The notes beneath the pieces are model-generated. The model saw only the letters and a program-made list of their open reading frames with translations. It had not been told where the DNA came from and ran no database searches. The position numbers and the translations under genes are program-made. This document shows positions 1 through 6,112 of a DNA stretch of 11,485 nt, one piece after another. Source of the DNA: Alphaproteobacteria bacterium (lineage in GTDB: Bacteria > Pseudomonadota > Alphaproteobacteria > Caulobacterales > Caulobacteraceae); assembly GCA_028869395.1 (NCBI GenBank), contig JAGWSE010000210.1, forward strand, positions 1 to 11,485, in the 5' to 3' direction. Position 1 is the first letter of the stretch, and each line of letters begins with the position of its first letter.

Positions 1-12
1 CCCCGAATCAGA

Positions 13-38
13 AGGCCCGCCGGCGGACCGGCGGGCCT
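13..38 (-). terminator. Hairpin terminator downstream of exbD
   Basis: A perfect 11-bp stem (13-23 pairing with 28-38) closes a 4-nt loop about 30 nt beyond the exbD stop. On the minus strand the stem is followed by TTCTGATT, a weak T-rich tail as is common in high-GC genomes. It implies that the exbD transcript ends here and that nothing further downstream is co-transcribed with it. Confidence 0.65.
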
Positions 39-69
39 CTCGAAAGCGTCGCCTTTCGAAGAGCTTGGC

Positions 70-516
70 TCAGCTCAGCTCTTCGTTGATCAGGGCCACC
101 TGGTAGAAGCCGTTGCCCTGCAGCGTGTTCATCACCGCCATGAAGTCGCCGTAGCGGACCGTCTTGTCCGCGCGGATATAGACCCGCTGCTGCGGCGCCG
201 GCGTGGTCGGATCTTCCTGGGAGAGCTTGGCCGACAGGTCGGGGATCAGGCTGTCCAGGCTGGTCTTGGTGTCGCCGATGTACAGCGCCCCGCCCTGCTG
301 GATGTTGATCAGCACCGGCGGCTTCACCTTGGTGCCGGGGGGCGGCGGAATCGCCGGCGGCAGGTCGAGCTTGATCGACACCGTCGCCGTGGGGATCGCC
401 ACCATGAAGATGATGAGCAGCACCAGCATCACGTCCACGAACGGCGTGACGTTGATGTCGCTGTTCTGGCCGAGGTTGAAGCGTCCGCCCCCCCTGCCTG
501 CCAGCTTTGCGGCCAT
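70..516 (-). CDS. exbD: ExbD/TolR-family biopolymer transport protein
   Basis: This 148-aa inner-membrane protein belongs to the proton-channel stator family that works with ExbB/TolQ to energise TonB- or Tol-dependent processes at the outer membrane. It has a short cytoplasmic N-terminus, the signature NVTPFVDVMLVLLIIFMV over residues 22-39 with the conserved proton-carrying Asp at residue 28, one membrane helix (about 27-45), a Pro-rich linker and a periplasmic domain containing YIRADKTVRYGDFM. The length is typical. The ATG is preceded by an AAGGA-type ribosome site. The signature resembles ExbD more than TolR. The usual partners exbB, tonB or tolQ are not adjacent: ruvC lies upstream and a terminator lies downstream, so this looks like a solitary copy that must pair with an ExbB encoded elsewhere. 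Confidence 0.93.
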   Translation of the reverse strand: MAAKLAGRGGGRFNLGQNSDINVTPFVDVMLVLLIIFMVAIPTATVSIKLDLPPAIPPPPGTKVKPPVLINIQQGGALYIGDTKTSLDSLIPDLSAKLSQEDPTTPAPQQRVYIRADKTVRYGDFMAVMNTLQGNGFYQVALINEELS

Positions 517-698
517 ATTCCGTATTCCTTCCCTAGGGCGGCGTCTGTCGCGCCCGACTTCGAACTCGCGAGACCTTTGGCAAGCCGTTTTGAGATTGTA
601 AAGCCCGAAGCGCGCCGTCGGTGCGGCCGGCGCCGCTCATGCCTCTCAGCGGCTGCGAATGGCGGCCGAATCCAAGAACTCCGTTCCGGCCCACGGGC

Positions 699-1202
699 TC
701 ATGCGGCGCCGCGGGCGGTGCGTGCGTGGGCATGAGCGATGGCGACCGCCAGCGCGTCGGCGGCGTCGGCGGTGGTCTCGCCCGCGGCGGGCAGCAGCCG
801 GCGGATCATGAAGCTGACCTGTCCCTTTTCGGCCGCACCGGTTCCGACCACCGCCTTCTTCACCACGGTGGCGGCGTATTCGGCGACCGGCAGCCCCGCG
901 CGCGCCGGGGCGATCAGGCAGGCCGCACGCGCATGGCCCAGCTTCAGCGTCGAGGCGGCGTTGGTGTTCACGAAGGTCTCCTCGACCGCCGCCTCGTCCG
1001 GCGCATGCGTCTCGATCACGGCGCACAGGGCTTCGAACAGTGTCAGCAGCCGGGTGGCGAAGGCCGCCGTCTCGTCGGGCTTGATGACGCCGTGCGCCAC
1101 GTGAGTCAGCCTCGCGCCCTGCACGGCCACGACGCCCCAGCCGGTCCGGCGGAGCCCCGGGTCGAGGCCCAGGATGCGCAAGGGGCGATTCGGCGCGTTC
1201 AC
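699..1202 (-). CDS. ruvC: Crossover junction endodeoxyribonuclease RuvC
   Basis: RuvC resolves Holliday junctions during recombinational repair, cutting paired strands after RuvAB branch migration. The 167-aa product has the RNase H-like fold markers: ILGLDPGLRRTGWG (residues 10-23) with catalytic Asp14, AVEETF with Glu74, and TTADAADALAVA with Asp146 and Asp149. The start is a GTG, because no in-frame ATG lies near the conserved N-terminus and the first catalytic Asp is normally within 7-15 residues of the start. It begins 17 nt after the stop of the M50 protease gene, so it is probably the last gene of that operon. ruvA and ruvB, which usually follow ruvC, are absent; a 182-bp spacer and exbD follow instead. 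Confidence 0.95.
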   Translation of the reverse strand: MNAPNRPLRILGLDPGLRRTGWGVVAVQGARLTHVAHGVIKPDETAAFATRLLTLFEALCAVIETHAPDEAAVEETFVNTNAASTLKLGHARAACLIAPARAGLPVAEYAATVVKKAVVGTGAAEKGQVSFMIRRLLPAAGETTADAADALAVAIAHAHARTARGAA

Positions 1203-1219
1203 GCCGCCAGCATGGCCGC

Positions 1220-2011
1220 TCAGCGCCAGAAGCGGAAGCTCTCGAACCCGACGCGGATCGCCTCCACCGGCACGCCCATGGCCGCCGCCAGCGCCGTCCC
1301 CCCGCCGAACAGCAGGCGCCCGCCGATCGGCGACAGGAAGATCAGCAGGAACAGCGCCACCATCACCAGGCCCTCGGCGCGCCGGATGTGCGGCGCCCAG
1401 GCCTGCGGCAGGAACGGCCGGATCACGCCGAAGCCGTCGAGGCCCGGGATCGGCAGCAGGTTCAGGATCAGCGCCGTCGCCTGCAGGAAGGCGAGGAAGG
1501 CCAGCGCCGCGATCAGCGCCGGGTCGGCGCCCGCCCCCACCGCGATTCCGATCGCCGCCTGCAGGATGAGCAGCAGCGCGAAGGTCGCCGCGGGCCCGGC
1601 GAGCGCCGAGCCGGCGCGCCACAGGGGCCCACGCATCAGGTCGTTGCGCACATAGACCGCTCCGCCCGGAAAGCCGATGCCGCCCAGCGCCAGGAAGATC
1701 AGTGGCAGCACCACGCTGGTGCCGAGGTCGCCGTAGCGCCGCGGATCGAACGACAGATAGCCCTTCTGCCGCACCGTCACGTCGCCGCCGAGGTAGGCGG
1801 TCAGCGCATGGCTGAACTCGTGGGCCATCACCGACAGCACCCAGCCCAGCATCACGAACACGAAGGTCAGCGGGCGAAACGCAACGCCGCGCGCCAGGGC
1901 GTCGCCGCTCGCCAGGAAGCCTGCCAGCAGCACGGTCCCGACCAGGTTGTTCGGCTTGCGCGGCGCCTGCGGCGCAGGGGGCGGCTGCGGCGTGACGGGG
2001 ACCGCCGTCAC
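1220..2011 (-). CDS. Site-2-type M50 family zinc metalloprotease, integral membrane
   Basis: This is a 263-aa polytopic membrane protein of the S2P/M50 class, which cleaves substrates within the membrane. The zinc-binding HExxH motif is HEFSH at residues 64-68, inside a hydrophobic helix. The second M50 signature, NLLPIPGLDG (184-193), supplies the third ligand Asp192. Further hydrophobic segments lie near 24-34, 45-63, 98-115, 135-160, 165-185 and 214-232. A Pro/Ala-rich N-terminus precedes the first helix. There is no PDZ domain, which fits the small S2P subfamily rather than RseP. The GTG start overlaps the EthD-like gene's TGA as GTGA, which suggests translational coupling. The substrate is unknown, and no anti-sigma factor gene lies nearby. 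Confidence 0.9.
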   Translation of the reverse strand: MTAVPVTPQPPPAPQAPRKPNNLVGTVLLAGFLASGDALARGVAFRPLTFVFVMLGWVLSVMAHEFSHALTAYLGGDVTVRQKGYLSFDPRRYGDLGTSVVLPLIFLALGGIGFPGGAVYVRNDLMRGPLWRAGSALAGPAATFALLLILQAAIGIAVGAGADPALIAALAFLAFLQATALILNLLPIPGLDGFGVIRPFLPQAWAPHIRRAEGLVMVALFLLIFLSPIGGRLLFGGGTALAAAMGVPVEAIRVGFESFRFWR

Positions 2012-2382
2012 GGAGCGCCCACGATCACGCGTTCCTCGCCCCACCAGAGCGGCGATTTCGCAAGGTCGATGAACCGCTGCTCGTCCTCCAGCAGCCGCCG
2101 GCCCGCCTCGCGCGCCTCCGCCCGCTCGCTGTTCGCGGCCAACGTTTCCAGGCTGTCGAACCACAGCTCGGCCACGCCGTCGAACTCCTCGGGCGCGTTG
2201 CGGCTGGCGCGGATCGCGGCGTGCGCCTCGGGCGGCAGGGACTGCAGCTGCACGTAGCGCCGGATCTGCAAGGTCTCGGCGACGCTCGCGACCAGCGGCG
2301 CGTGAGTGTTGAACCAGTAGTGCTGGAACTGTTCCCGGGTCAGGTGCGGCAGGCGCACGAGGCAGAAGGTGAGCTTGATCAC
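2008..2382 (-). CDS. EthD domain-containing protein (dimeric alpha/beta barrel)
   Basis: The 124-aa product resembles the EthD family, a small ferredoxin-like alpha/beta-barrel fold named after a protein needed for ethyl tert-butyl ether degradation. Other members occur in polyketide and aromatic metabolism. Visible family features are the N-terminal strand VIKLTFCLVR, the LTREQFQHYWFNTHAPLV segment (residues 14-31), and a later strand FDGVAELWFDS (68-78). The GTG start overlaps the preceding gene's TGA as GTGA, and its own TGA overlaps the next GTG in the same way, so it is locked into the cyclophilin-ruvC operon. No catabolic genes lie nearby, so the substrate cannot be inferred. The fold is fairly sure; the function is unknown. 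Confidence 0.82.
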   Translation of the reverse strand: MIKLTFCLVRLPHLTREQFQHYWFNTHAPLVASVAETLQIRRYVQLQSLPPEAHAAIRASRNAPEEFDGVAELWFDSLETLAANSERAEAREAGRRLLEDEQRFIDLAKSPLWWGEERVIVGAP

Positions 2383-2939
2383 GCCGCGTCCTCCACCCCG
2401 ACCAGTTGCAGGAAGCTGACGACGGGGATTCCCGGGCCGCGCTGCGCCAACGGCCTGGCCTCGACCGTCAGCGGGATCACTACCCACGCGCGGGGGAACC
2501 GCTTCAGCGTCCTGTCCCCCATGCCGCCCAGGTGGGGACAGCGGGCGAGCGCGGCCTCGGCGCAGGCGCGGTGCAGCGGCGCGATGGCGCCGCAATTGAG
2601 CAAGGGTTGGTCGTCGTCCATCTCGACCGGGAGGGCGTAGCCGAAGCCGCGCGCCCTGAGCGCGCCCGCCGTGGTGGGGCTCGCCGTCTGGCTCCAGCGG
2701 TCGTCGTCCGGGGTCGGCTCGCCGCACATCGGGCAGAGCAGCTCGCGCACGCTGCGGCGCTGGCGGAACAGGTGGTTGCGCGAATAGAGCGGCCGTCCGA
2801 CGCCGGCCTTCTCGGCCTGGCCGATGGCCAGCTCGCCGTCCACGCTGGGGCAGCGCCCCACCCCGGTCTGCGCCTCCTCGGACCAGCTTGTCACCCAGGG
2901 GACGTCCCGCCCGACCTTAAGGCGCGAGGCCCCGCTCAT
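2379..2939 (-). CDS. Unknown Cys/His-rich protein with a CPxCG putative zinc site
   Basis: I do not recognise this 186-aa protein. It has no signal peptide or membrane helix and should be cytoplasmic. It carries a CPMCG motif at residues 69-73 and a second cluster, NCG (115-117) then LHRACAEAALARCPHL (122-137), with Cys116, His123, Cys126, Cys134 and His136. This spacing could form a zinc-ribbon or treble-clef site. The C-terminal part (about 148-182) is hydrophobic and strand-like. The ATG overlaps the cyclophilin gene's TGA as ATGA, and its TGA overlaps the EthD-like GTG as GTGA. The GC-rich third codon positions match its neighbours, so it is probably native. Nucleic-acid binding or a metal-dependent enzymatic role are both possible, but neither is shown. 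Confidence 0.78.
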   Translation of the reverse strand: MSGASRLKVGRDVPWVTSWSEEAQTGVGRCPSVDGELAIGQAEKAGVGRPLYSRNHLFRQRRSVRELLCPMCGEPTPDDDRWSQTASPTTAGALRARGFGYALPVEMDDDQPLLNCGAIAPLHRACAEAALARCPHLGGMGDRTLKRFPRAWVVIPLTVEARPLAQRGPGIPVVSFLQLVGVEDAA

Positions 2940-3646
2940 TGCGGCTGCGCCGGCGCCGGCGCGGGCGAGCCGATGATGGTCGGCGGCGGCTGCGGCGGCC
3001 CGAGGGGCGCCGGCGCGCGCGGCGGCGGCTTGGGGACGGCGCTTTCCGGCACGCGGCGCACGGACAGGATCGGAACGGGATGGGCCAGGATCTCGCCCTT
3101 CATCACGCCTTCGCCCTTGTGCGGGTCGGTGGGCCTGGCGAGGATCTCCTTCACCACATCCATGCCCGAGACCACGCGGCCGAAGGCGGCGTAGCCCGGG
3201 TGCTTCGCCGGGTCCTTCGGATCGGCGTCGAGATAGGTCTGGTCGCCCACCGCGATCGAGAAGTTGGCCTGCGCGGTGCCCGGCGCATTGCGGGCCATGG
3301 AGATCGTCCCGTCGGTGTTGGAGAGCCCGGTCTTGGCGGTGCTTTCGTGCGCAATGGGCGGGAACAGCTTCTCCGGATGGTGCTCGATGCCGCCCTCCAG
3401 GATGCCGTAGTCCTTCGTCGTGGCGCCCTTGGGCGTCGAGGCGCGGAAGAACTCCGCCCCGTCGAAGCGCCGGGTGTCCACGTAGTGCAGGAAGTTCTTC
3501 ACGGTGATCGGCGCCTTGTCGGCGAACAGCTCCAGATAGATGTCGCCGTCGGGGGTGTGCATCCTCACGAAGGGCTCTGCGAGGGCGGCGCCCGGCAGGA
3601 CGGACAGGGCGAGGGCGAGGGCGAGAAGCTTGCGCTGGCGGGTCAT
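2936..3646 (-). CDS. Secreted cyclophilin-type peptidyl-prolyl cis-trans isomerase
   Basis: This 236-aa protein belongs to the cyclophilin family, which isomerises Xaa-Pro bonds to help fold exported proteins. A signal peptide is visible (basic MTRQRK, hydrophobic core, likely cleavage after ALA at about residue 23), so it should act in the periplasm. The cyclophilin core runs from about 26 to 198: catalytic Arg68 in FFRAS, the GG at 85-86, GTISMARN (113-120), and FGRVVSGMDVV (155-165). Some active-site positions differ from E. coli PpiA: Glu84 replaces the usual Gln before GG, and Asn-Phe-Ser at 128-130 replaces Gln-Phe-Phe. The last 35 residues are a Pro/Ala-rich tail. It heads the operon leading to ruvC, and its stop overlaps the next start as ATGA. 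Its own ribosome site is weak. Confidence 0.92.
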   Translation of the reverse strand: MTRQRKLLALALALSVLPGAALAEPFVRMHTPDGDIYLELFADKAPITVKNFLHYVDTRRFDGAEFFRASTPKGATTKDYGILEGGIEHHPEKLFPPIAHESTAKTGLSNTDGTISMARNAPGTAQANFSIAVGDQTYLDADPKDPAKHPGYAAFGRVVSGMDVVKEILARPTDPHKGEGVMKGEILAHPVPILSVRRVPESAVPKPPPRAPAPLGPPQPPPTIIGSPAPAPAQPQ

Positions 3647-3657
3647 GGCGCGACGTT

Positions 3658-3675
3658 AGCCGCGCCGGCGCGGCT
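3658..3675. repeat. 18-nt perfect GC palindrome between two genes
   Basis: The sequence AGCCGCGCCGGCGCGGCT is its own reverse complement and lies in the 41-bp gap between the NTF2-like gene stop and the cyclophilin start. As RNA it could form a 7-bp hairpin with a CCGG loop. There is no T-run on either side, so it may be a weak terminator or attenuator for the upstream gene, or simply a product of high GC content. Confidence 0.4.
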
Positions 3676-3687
3676 TCGCGAGAGGCT

Positions 3688-4167
3688 TCAGCGGCATTCG
3701 AAGATGGTGTCGACCTGGCCCGTGGAGCGCGGGCCGCGCGGCGTCGCCACGACGGTCTGTTCCCGCTCGCCGCATACCTTGCGGACGTGGCCGTCCTCGG
3801 TGATCAGCGTCAGCTCGTCGGAGGCGACCTGGGCGCTGCGTCCGTCGGGGGCGAGCCGGATCGTGCGCACGGTGGTGGTCTCGCGCACCTTCGAGCGGCC
3901 GAGGCTGCGCCGGGTCTGACGTTCGGCTTCGACGAGCGTGCTGGTTCCATAGGGCACCACGCGGCCGTCCTTGGCCCGCCCGCGATCGGTGAAGGTGGCC
4001 TTGGGCGTGAACGTGGCGAAATAGGCGGACAGCTCGCGCGCGTTCCAGGCCCGCGACTGCCGCTCGACGAAGGCCCGCACCTCGGGCTCGGTCAGCCGGG
4101 CGGCCGCCGCCCAGGAGAGGCCCGGCGCGGCGAGGGCGAGGGCTAGGAGGATGACGCGGCTCTTCAT
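3688..4167 (-). CDS. Secreted NTF2/SnoaL-like domain protein
   Basis: The 159-aa product has a signal peptide (residues 1 to about 22, MKSRVILLALALAAPGLSWA followed by AA). The remainder fits a cone-shaped NTF2-like fold: helix TEPEVRAFVERQSRAWNAR (26-44), SAYFATFTPKATFTDRGR (47-64), then a run of beta strands (about 94-157). This pattern is typical of DUF4440/SnoaL-like proteins, but the similarity is structural and no catalytic role can be assigned. Cys132 and Cys158 are the only cysteines in the mature protein and could form a periplasmic disulfide. The ATG follows a good GGAGG ribosome site at 5-nt spacing. It is divergent from the disordered-protein gene and 41 nt upstream of the cyclophilin gene, so it may share a promoter with that operon. 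Confidence 0.78.
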   Translation of the reverse strand: MKSRVILLALALAAPGLSWAAAARLTEPEVRAFVERQSRAWNARELSAYFATFTPKATFTDRGRAKDGRVVPYGTSTLVEAERQTRRSLGRSKVRETTTVRTIRLAPDGRSAQVASDELTLITEDGHVRKVCGEREQTVVATPRGPRSTGQVDTIFECR

Positions 4168-4218
4168 GGCGGCCTCCGGGATCGGGCGCGGAACGCCGCC
4201 ATAGTCTCGCGCAGCGAT

Positions 4219-4233
4219 CCTGGCGAGGCCAGG
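4219..4233. repeat. Small inverted repeat in a divergent promoter region
   Basis: CCTGGC and GCCAGG (6 bp each, 3-nt spacer) lie in the 138-bp region between two divergent genes. It could be a repressor site or the base of a small hairpin, but it is short enough to occur by chance at this GC content. Confidence 0.25.
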
Positions 4234-4305
4234 CCGCTTGCGCTGGAACAGAGGCGGCCGCCCGCGGGTCTGAGGAGCGACCCCTCAACCCATCGGGAGA
4301 CCGCC

Positions 4306-4782
4306 ATGGACGAAAAGAACCAACCTTCCACAAGCAGCGACCTGGGCGGAGCGCCGGGCGGTCTGGGCGCCTCCACGGGCGCCGACCCGCGCGGCCCGGC
4401 CGCCGGCATGCAACACCCGCAGCCCGCCGAACCCCGCAGCTTCGCGCACCCCCGGCCCGGACACACCTCCTCGGTGGGCGAGGGCGGCGGCGCCATGAGC
4501 GGTCGCGGCCAGGAGTACGGCGCCGACAGCGGACCGCACGGGCAGGAGGCCCACGATCCGGCGATGCGCGACCTCGCCGAGCCGGGCCCCGGCGTCAGCG
4601 GCGGCGGGACGGACGAGACCTCCGGGACCGGCGACAACGCCATGGGCGGGACGGGCGCCTCGGCCAGCGGCGACGCGCATCTCGGCCACGACGGCCGGCG
4701 GCTGGGCGATCCCATGAACGCCGCGCGCCAGGTCCACTCCGACGACAGCGGCGACATCGCCAACGGCAGCGGCGCCGACTGA
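4306..4782 (+). CDS. Gly/Asp/Ser-rich, probably disordered protein of unknown function
   Basis: I do not recognise this 158-aa protein. It is rich in Gly, Ala, Asp, Ser and Pro, nearly free of bulky hydrophobic residues and lacks cysteine, so it should be largely disordered and very soluble. It has no signal peptide or membrane helix. Repeated GG and GTG/GSG-like patches and several His residues (HPQPAEPRSFAHPRPGH, 37-53) are scattered through it. The plus strand is the coding one: GC-rich third positions match this frame, and a GGGAGA ribosome site lies just before the ATG. The composition recalls hydrophilin-like desiccation or osmotic-stress proteins, which is inference only. A GGAAC box 57-61 nt upstream could be an EcfG -35 element with a poor -10. 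It converges on the DUF4142 gene across a hairpin. Confidence 0.72.
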   Translation: MDEKNQPSTSSDLGGAPGGLGASTGADPRGPAAGMQHPQPAEPRSFAHPRPGHTSSVGEGGGAMSGRGQEYGADSGPHGQEAHDPAMRDLAEPGPGVSGGGTDETSGTGDNAMGGTGASASGDAHLGHDGRRLGDPMNAARQVHSDDSGDIANGSGAD

Positions 4783-4796
4783 GCCGCGCATGGAAA

Positions 4797-4825
4797 CGGC
4801 GGCCGCCCTCCCCGGGCGGCCGCCG
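4797..4825. terminator. Bidirectional terminator hairpin between convergent genes
   Basis: A perfect 12-bp GC stem (4797-4808 with 4814-4825) closes a 5-nt loop 14 nt after the plus-strand stop and 44 nt after the minus-strand DUF4142 stop. The minus side is followed by GTTTCC and the plus side by CCATCTCCTCC, so the T tracts are weak. Its position between converging genes supports a two-way terminator. Confidence 0.65.
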
Positions 4826-4869
4826 CCATCTCCTCCGGCCCTGCGCGTACCGGGTCGAGCCGCTCCCGG

Positions 4870-5517
4870 TCAGCCCGAGAGCTTGGCCTGCAGCTTCTTG
4901 GCCGCGTCGTCGTGCTTCTGGACGACGGGGGTCGCCTTGGCGGCCAGCGCCTTCAGGCCGGCGTCCGAGCCGTCCTTGGCGTAGCCGTGCAGCAGGGTCA
5001 GGGTCTCGTCGTGGGCCGAGACCTGCTGGTCGATGTAGGTCTTGTCGAAGTCGGCGGGCTTGGCGGCCTTCAGGTTGTCCAGGAAGCCCTTGCGGCGCTG
5101 GTCGAGGTCCTTGGGCGCCTTCTGGCCGGCCTTGGCGATGACCGGCTTGGCCTCGTCGCCCAGCTTGGTGTGGTCGCTCACGATCATCCGGGCGAAGGCC
5201 TTCACCTCGGGGTTCTTGGACCTCTGCTCGGCGATCTTCGCCGCCTCGATCTCGTACATGTTGCCCTGCACGAGGTTCGAGACGAAGGCGCCGGTGTCGT
5301 GCGAGCCGAGCGTCGCGGCCGACATCGAGCCGACCGCCGCGCCGGTCGTGTCCTGGGCCTGGTTCACCGGCGTCGACTGGCCGGGGGTCGAGGTGTTGGT
5401 GGCGTTGTTGGTGTCGGCGTTGGCCGGCTGCTGGTTGCCGGTCGCCTGGTTCTTGTTGCAGGCGGAAAGGCTCAGCGCGGCGGCGGCCGCGGCGCAAAGC
5501 AGGAGTGCACGGTTCAT
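4870..5517 (-). CDS. DUF4142 family lipoprotein
   Basis: The 215-aa product is a predicted lipoprotein: a hydrophobic N-terminus ends in a lipobox LSLSAC with lipidated Cys20, followed by an Asn/Gln/Thr-rich linker (about 21-60) that would tether the domain away from the membrane. Residues from about 72 to 213 match the DUF4142 pattern, a ferritin-like helical bundle: FVSNLVQGNMYEIEAAKIA, then a segment with MIVSDHTKLGDEA, and a last helix VVQKHDDAAKKLQAKL. The His and Glu/Asp residues recall a metal site, but function in this family is not established. The Asn after the lipidated Cys gives no strong inner-membrane retention signal, so outer-membrane sorting is likely. A GGAACC box lies about 52-57 nt upstream of the ATG on its strand. 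Confidence 0.88.
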   Translation of the reverse strand: MNRALLLCAAAAAALSLSACNKNQATGNQQPANADTNNATNTSTPGQSTPVNQAQDTTGAAVGSMSAATLGSHDTGAFVSNLVQGNMYEIEAAKIAEQRSKNPEVKAFARMIVSDHTKLGDEAKPVIAKAGQKAPKDLDQRRKGFLDNLKAAKPADFDKTYIDQQVSAHDETLTLLHGYAKDGSDAGLKALAAKATPVVQKHDDAAKKLQAKLSG

Positions 5518-5568
5518 CTTGGGGGGCTCCCTCTGGTCCGATCACGAAGCCGAGAGCGGCGAAGCTTG

Positions 5569-5573
5569 GTTCC
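5569..5573 (-). promoter_or_regulatory. Possible EcfG-type -35 box upstream of the DUF4142 gene
   Basis: The minus strand reads GGAAC here (as GGAACC, 5573-5568), about 52 nt before the DUF4142 ATG, which resembles the -35 element of alphaproteobacterial general-stress (EcfG/SigT) promoters. The expected CGTT at N16 reads CGGC, so the match is partial and could be chance. Confidence 0.25.
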
Positions 5574-5678
5574 GCATTCCCTCAAATGAAGGCTGCGCGA
5601 GCCCGCGCCGGCCCTGAGACGTCGCGACCGATTGCGATTCCGCGGCCTCCGGACGATGTTCCCCGCCGGAGACGACCC

Positions 5679-5993
5679 ATGATGCAGCTGATCTCGACCG
5701 ACGGGGCCGCGTGGCGGCCGGTGCGCGAGGGGGTGACCCTCACGCCGCTGAGGATGGACGGCGGCGCCGGCACCTTCCTCATGCGCTACGAGCCGGGCTC
5801 CCGTTCGCCCGCCCACACCCATCCGGACGGGGAGGAGATCTATGTCGTCTCCGGGCGCGGTCGCCTGAACGACCTGCCGGTCAAGGCCGGCGACTTCATC
5901 TATACGCCGCCCGGCGAGGCGCATGTCCTCTATGCGGAGACCGAAGTGCTGATCCACGTCACCCTGCCCGGCCCGGTGGTGGTCACCGAATGA
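5679..5993 (+). CDS. Cupin domain protein, single-domain metal-binding
   Basis: The 104-aa product is a small single-domain cupin (beta-barrel). Both cupin motifs are intact: G40 then His46, His48, Glu52 and Gly59 in HTHPDGEEIYVVSG, and G71 then Pro77, Gly79 and His82 in GDFIYTPPGEAH. These supply the usual 3-His/1-Glu metal site. It resembles the ChrR-like or quercetinase-like small cupins, whose substrates vary, so no reaction is assigned. The start is the ATGATG pair at 5679/5682, preceded by GGAGA at 5668-5672; the upstream open frame lacks a ribosome site and reads into the intergenic region. Its stop overlaps the next start as ATGA, which couples it to the 40-aa membrane peptide. Confidence 0.88.
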   Translation: MMQLISTDGAAWRPVREGVTLTPLRMDGGAGTFLMRYEPGSRSPAHTHPDGEEIYVVSGRGRLNDLPVKAGDFIYTPPGEAHVLYAETEVLIHVTLPGPVVVTE

Positions 5994-6112
5994 GCGAGTC
6001 CCGGGATCCCGAGCACGAGGCGCGCCGCAGCCGCCTCATCGGCCGCGTGCTTATCGTCGGACTGGGTCTCCTGGTCCTCGCCTACATCGTGCCGCTGTTT
6101 CTCCACCGGTGA
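5990..6112 (+). CDS. 40-aa single-pass membrane peptide
   Basis: This short product has a charged N-terminus (MSESRDPEHEARRSR), one hydrophobic helix (about residues 17-38, LIGRVLIVGLGLLVLAYIVP onward) and ends in HR. The positive charges before the helix suggest the N-terminus stays in the cytoplasm. Its ATG overlaps the cupin stop (ATGA) and its TGA overlaps the next GTG (GTGA), and this double coupling is the main evidence that it is a real gene. The function is unknown. It may anchor or regulate a partner membrane protein. Confidence 0.65.
   Translation: MSESRDPEHEARRSRLIGRVLIVGLGLLVLAYIVPLFLHR

Noticed and set aside
632..653. Possible terminator hairpin after ruvC
   Set aside because: A 6-bp stem with a 10-nt loop and no T-run is too weak to call.
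621..1655. Long plus-strand open frame opposite ruvC and the M50 gene
   Set aside because: It lies antisense to two genes with clear catalytic motifs and encodes low-complexity Arg/Gly/Ala-rich sequence, typical of GC-rich shadow frames.
1220..2164. Longer N-terminus for the M50 protease starting at 2164
   Set aside because: The extra 51 residues are EthD-gene sequence in another frame. The GTG at 2011 fits the GTGA coupling seen at neighbouring junctions.
4306..4782. PE-PGRS-like or collagen-like repeat protein
   Set aside because: Gly is abundant but no regular Gly-X-Y or GGX period is present.
4164..4829. Minus-strand open frames covering the disordered-protein gene
   Set aside because: Third-position GC and the ribosome site favour the plus strand. 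The minus frames have no ribosome site and overlap the NTF2-like gene start and the hairpin.
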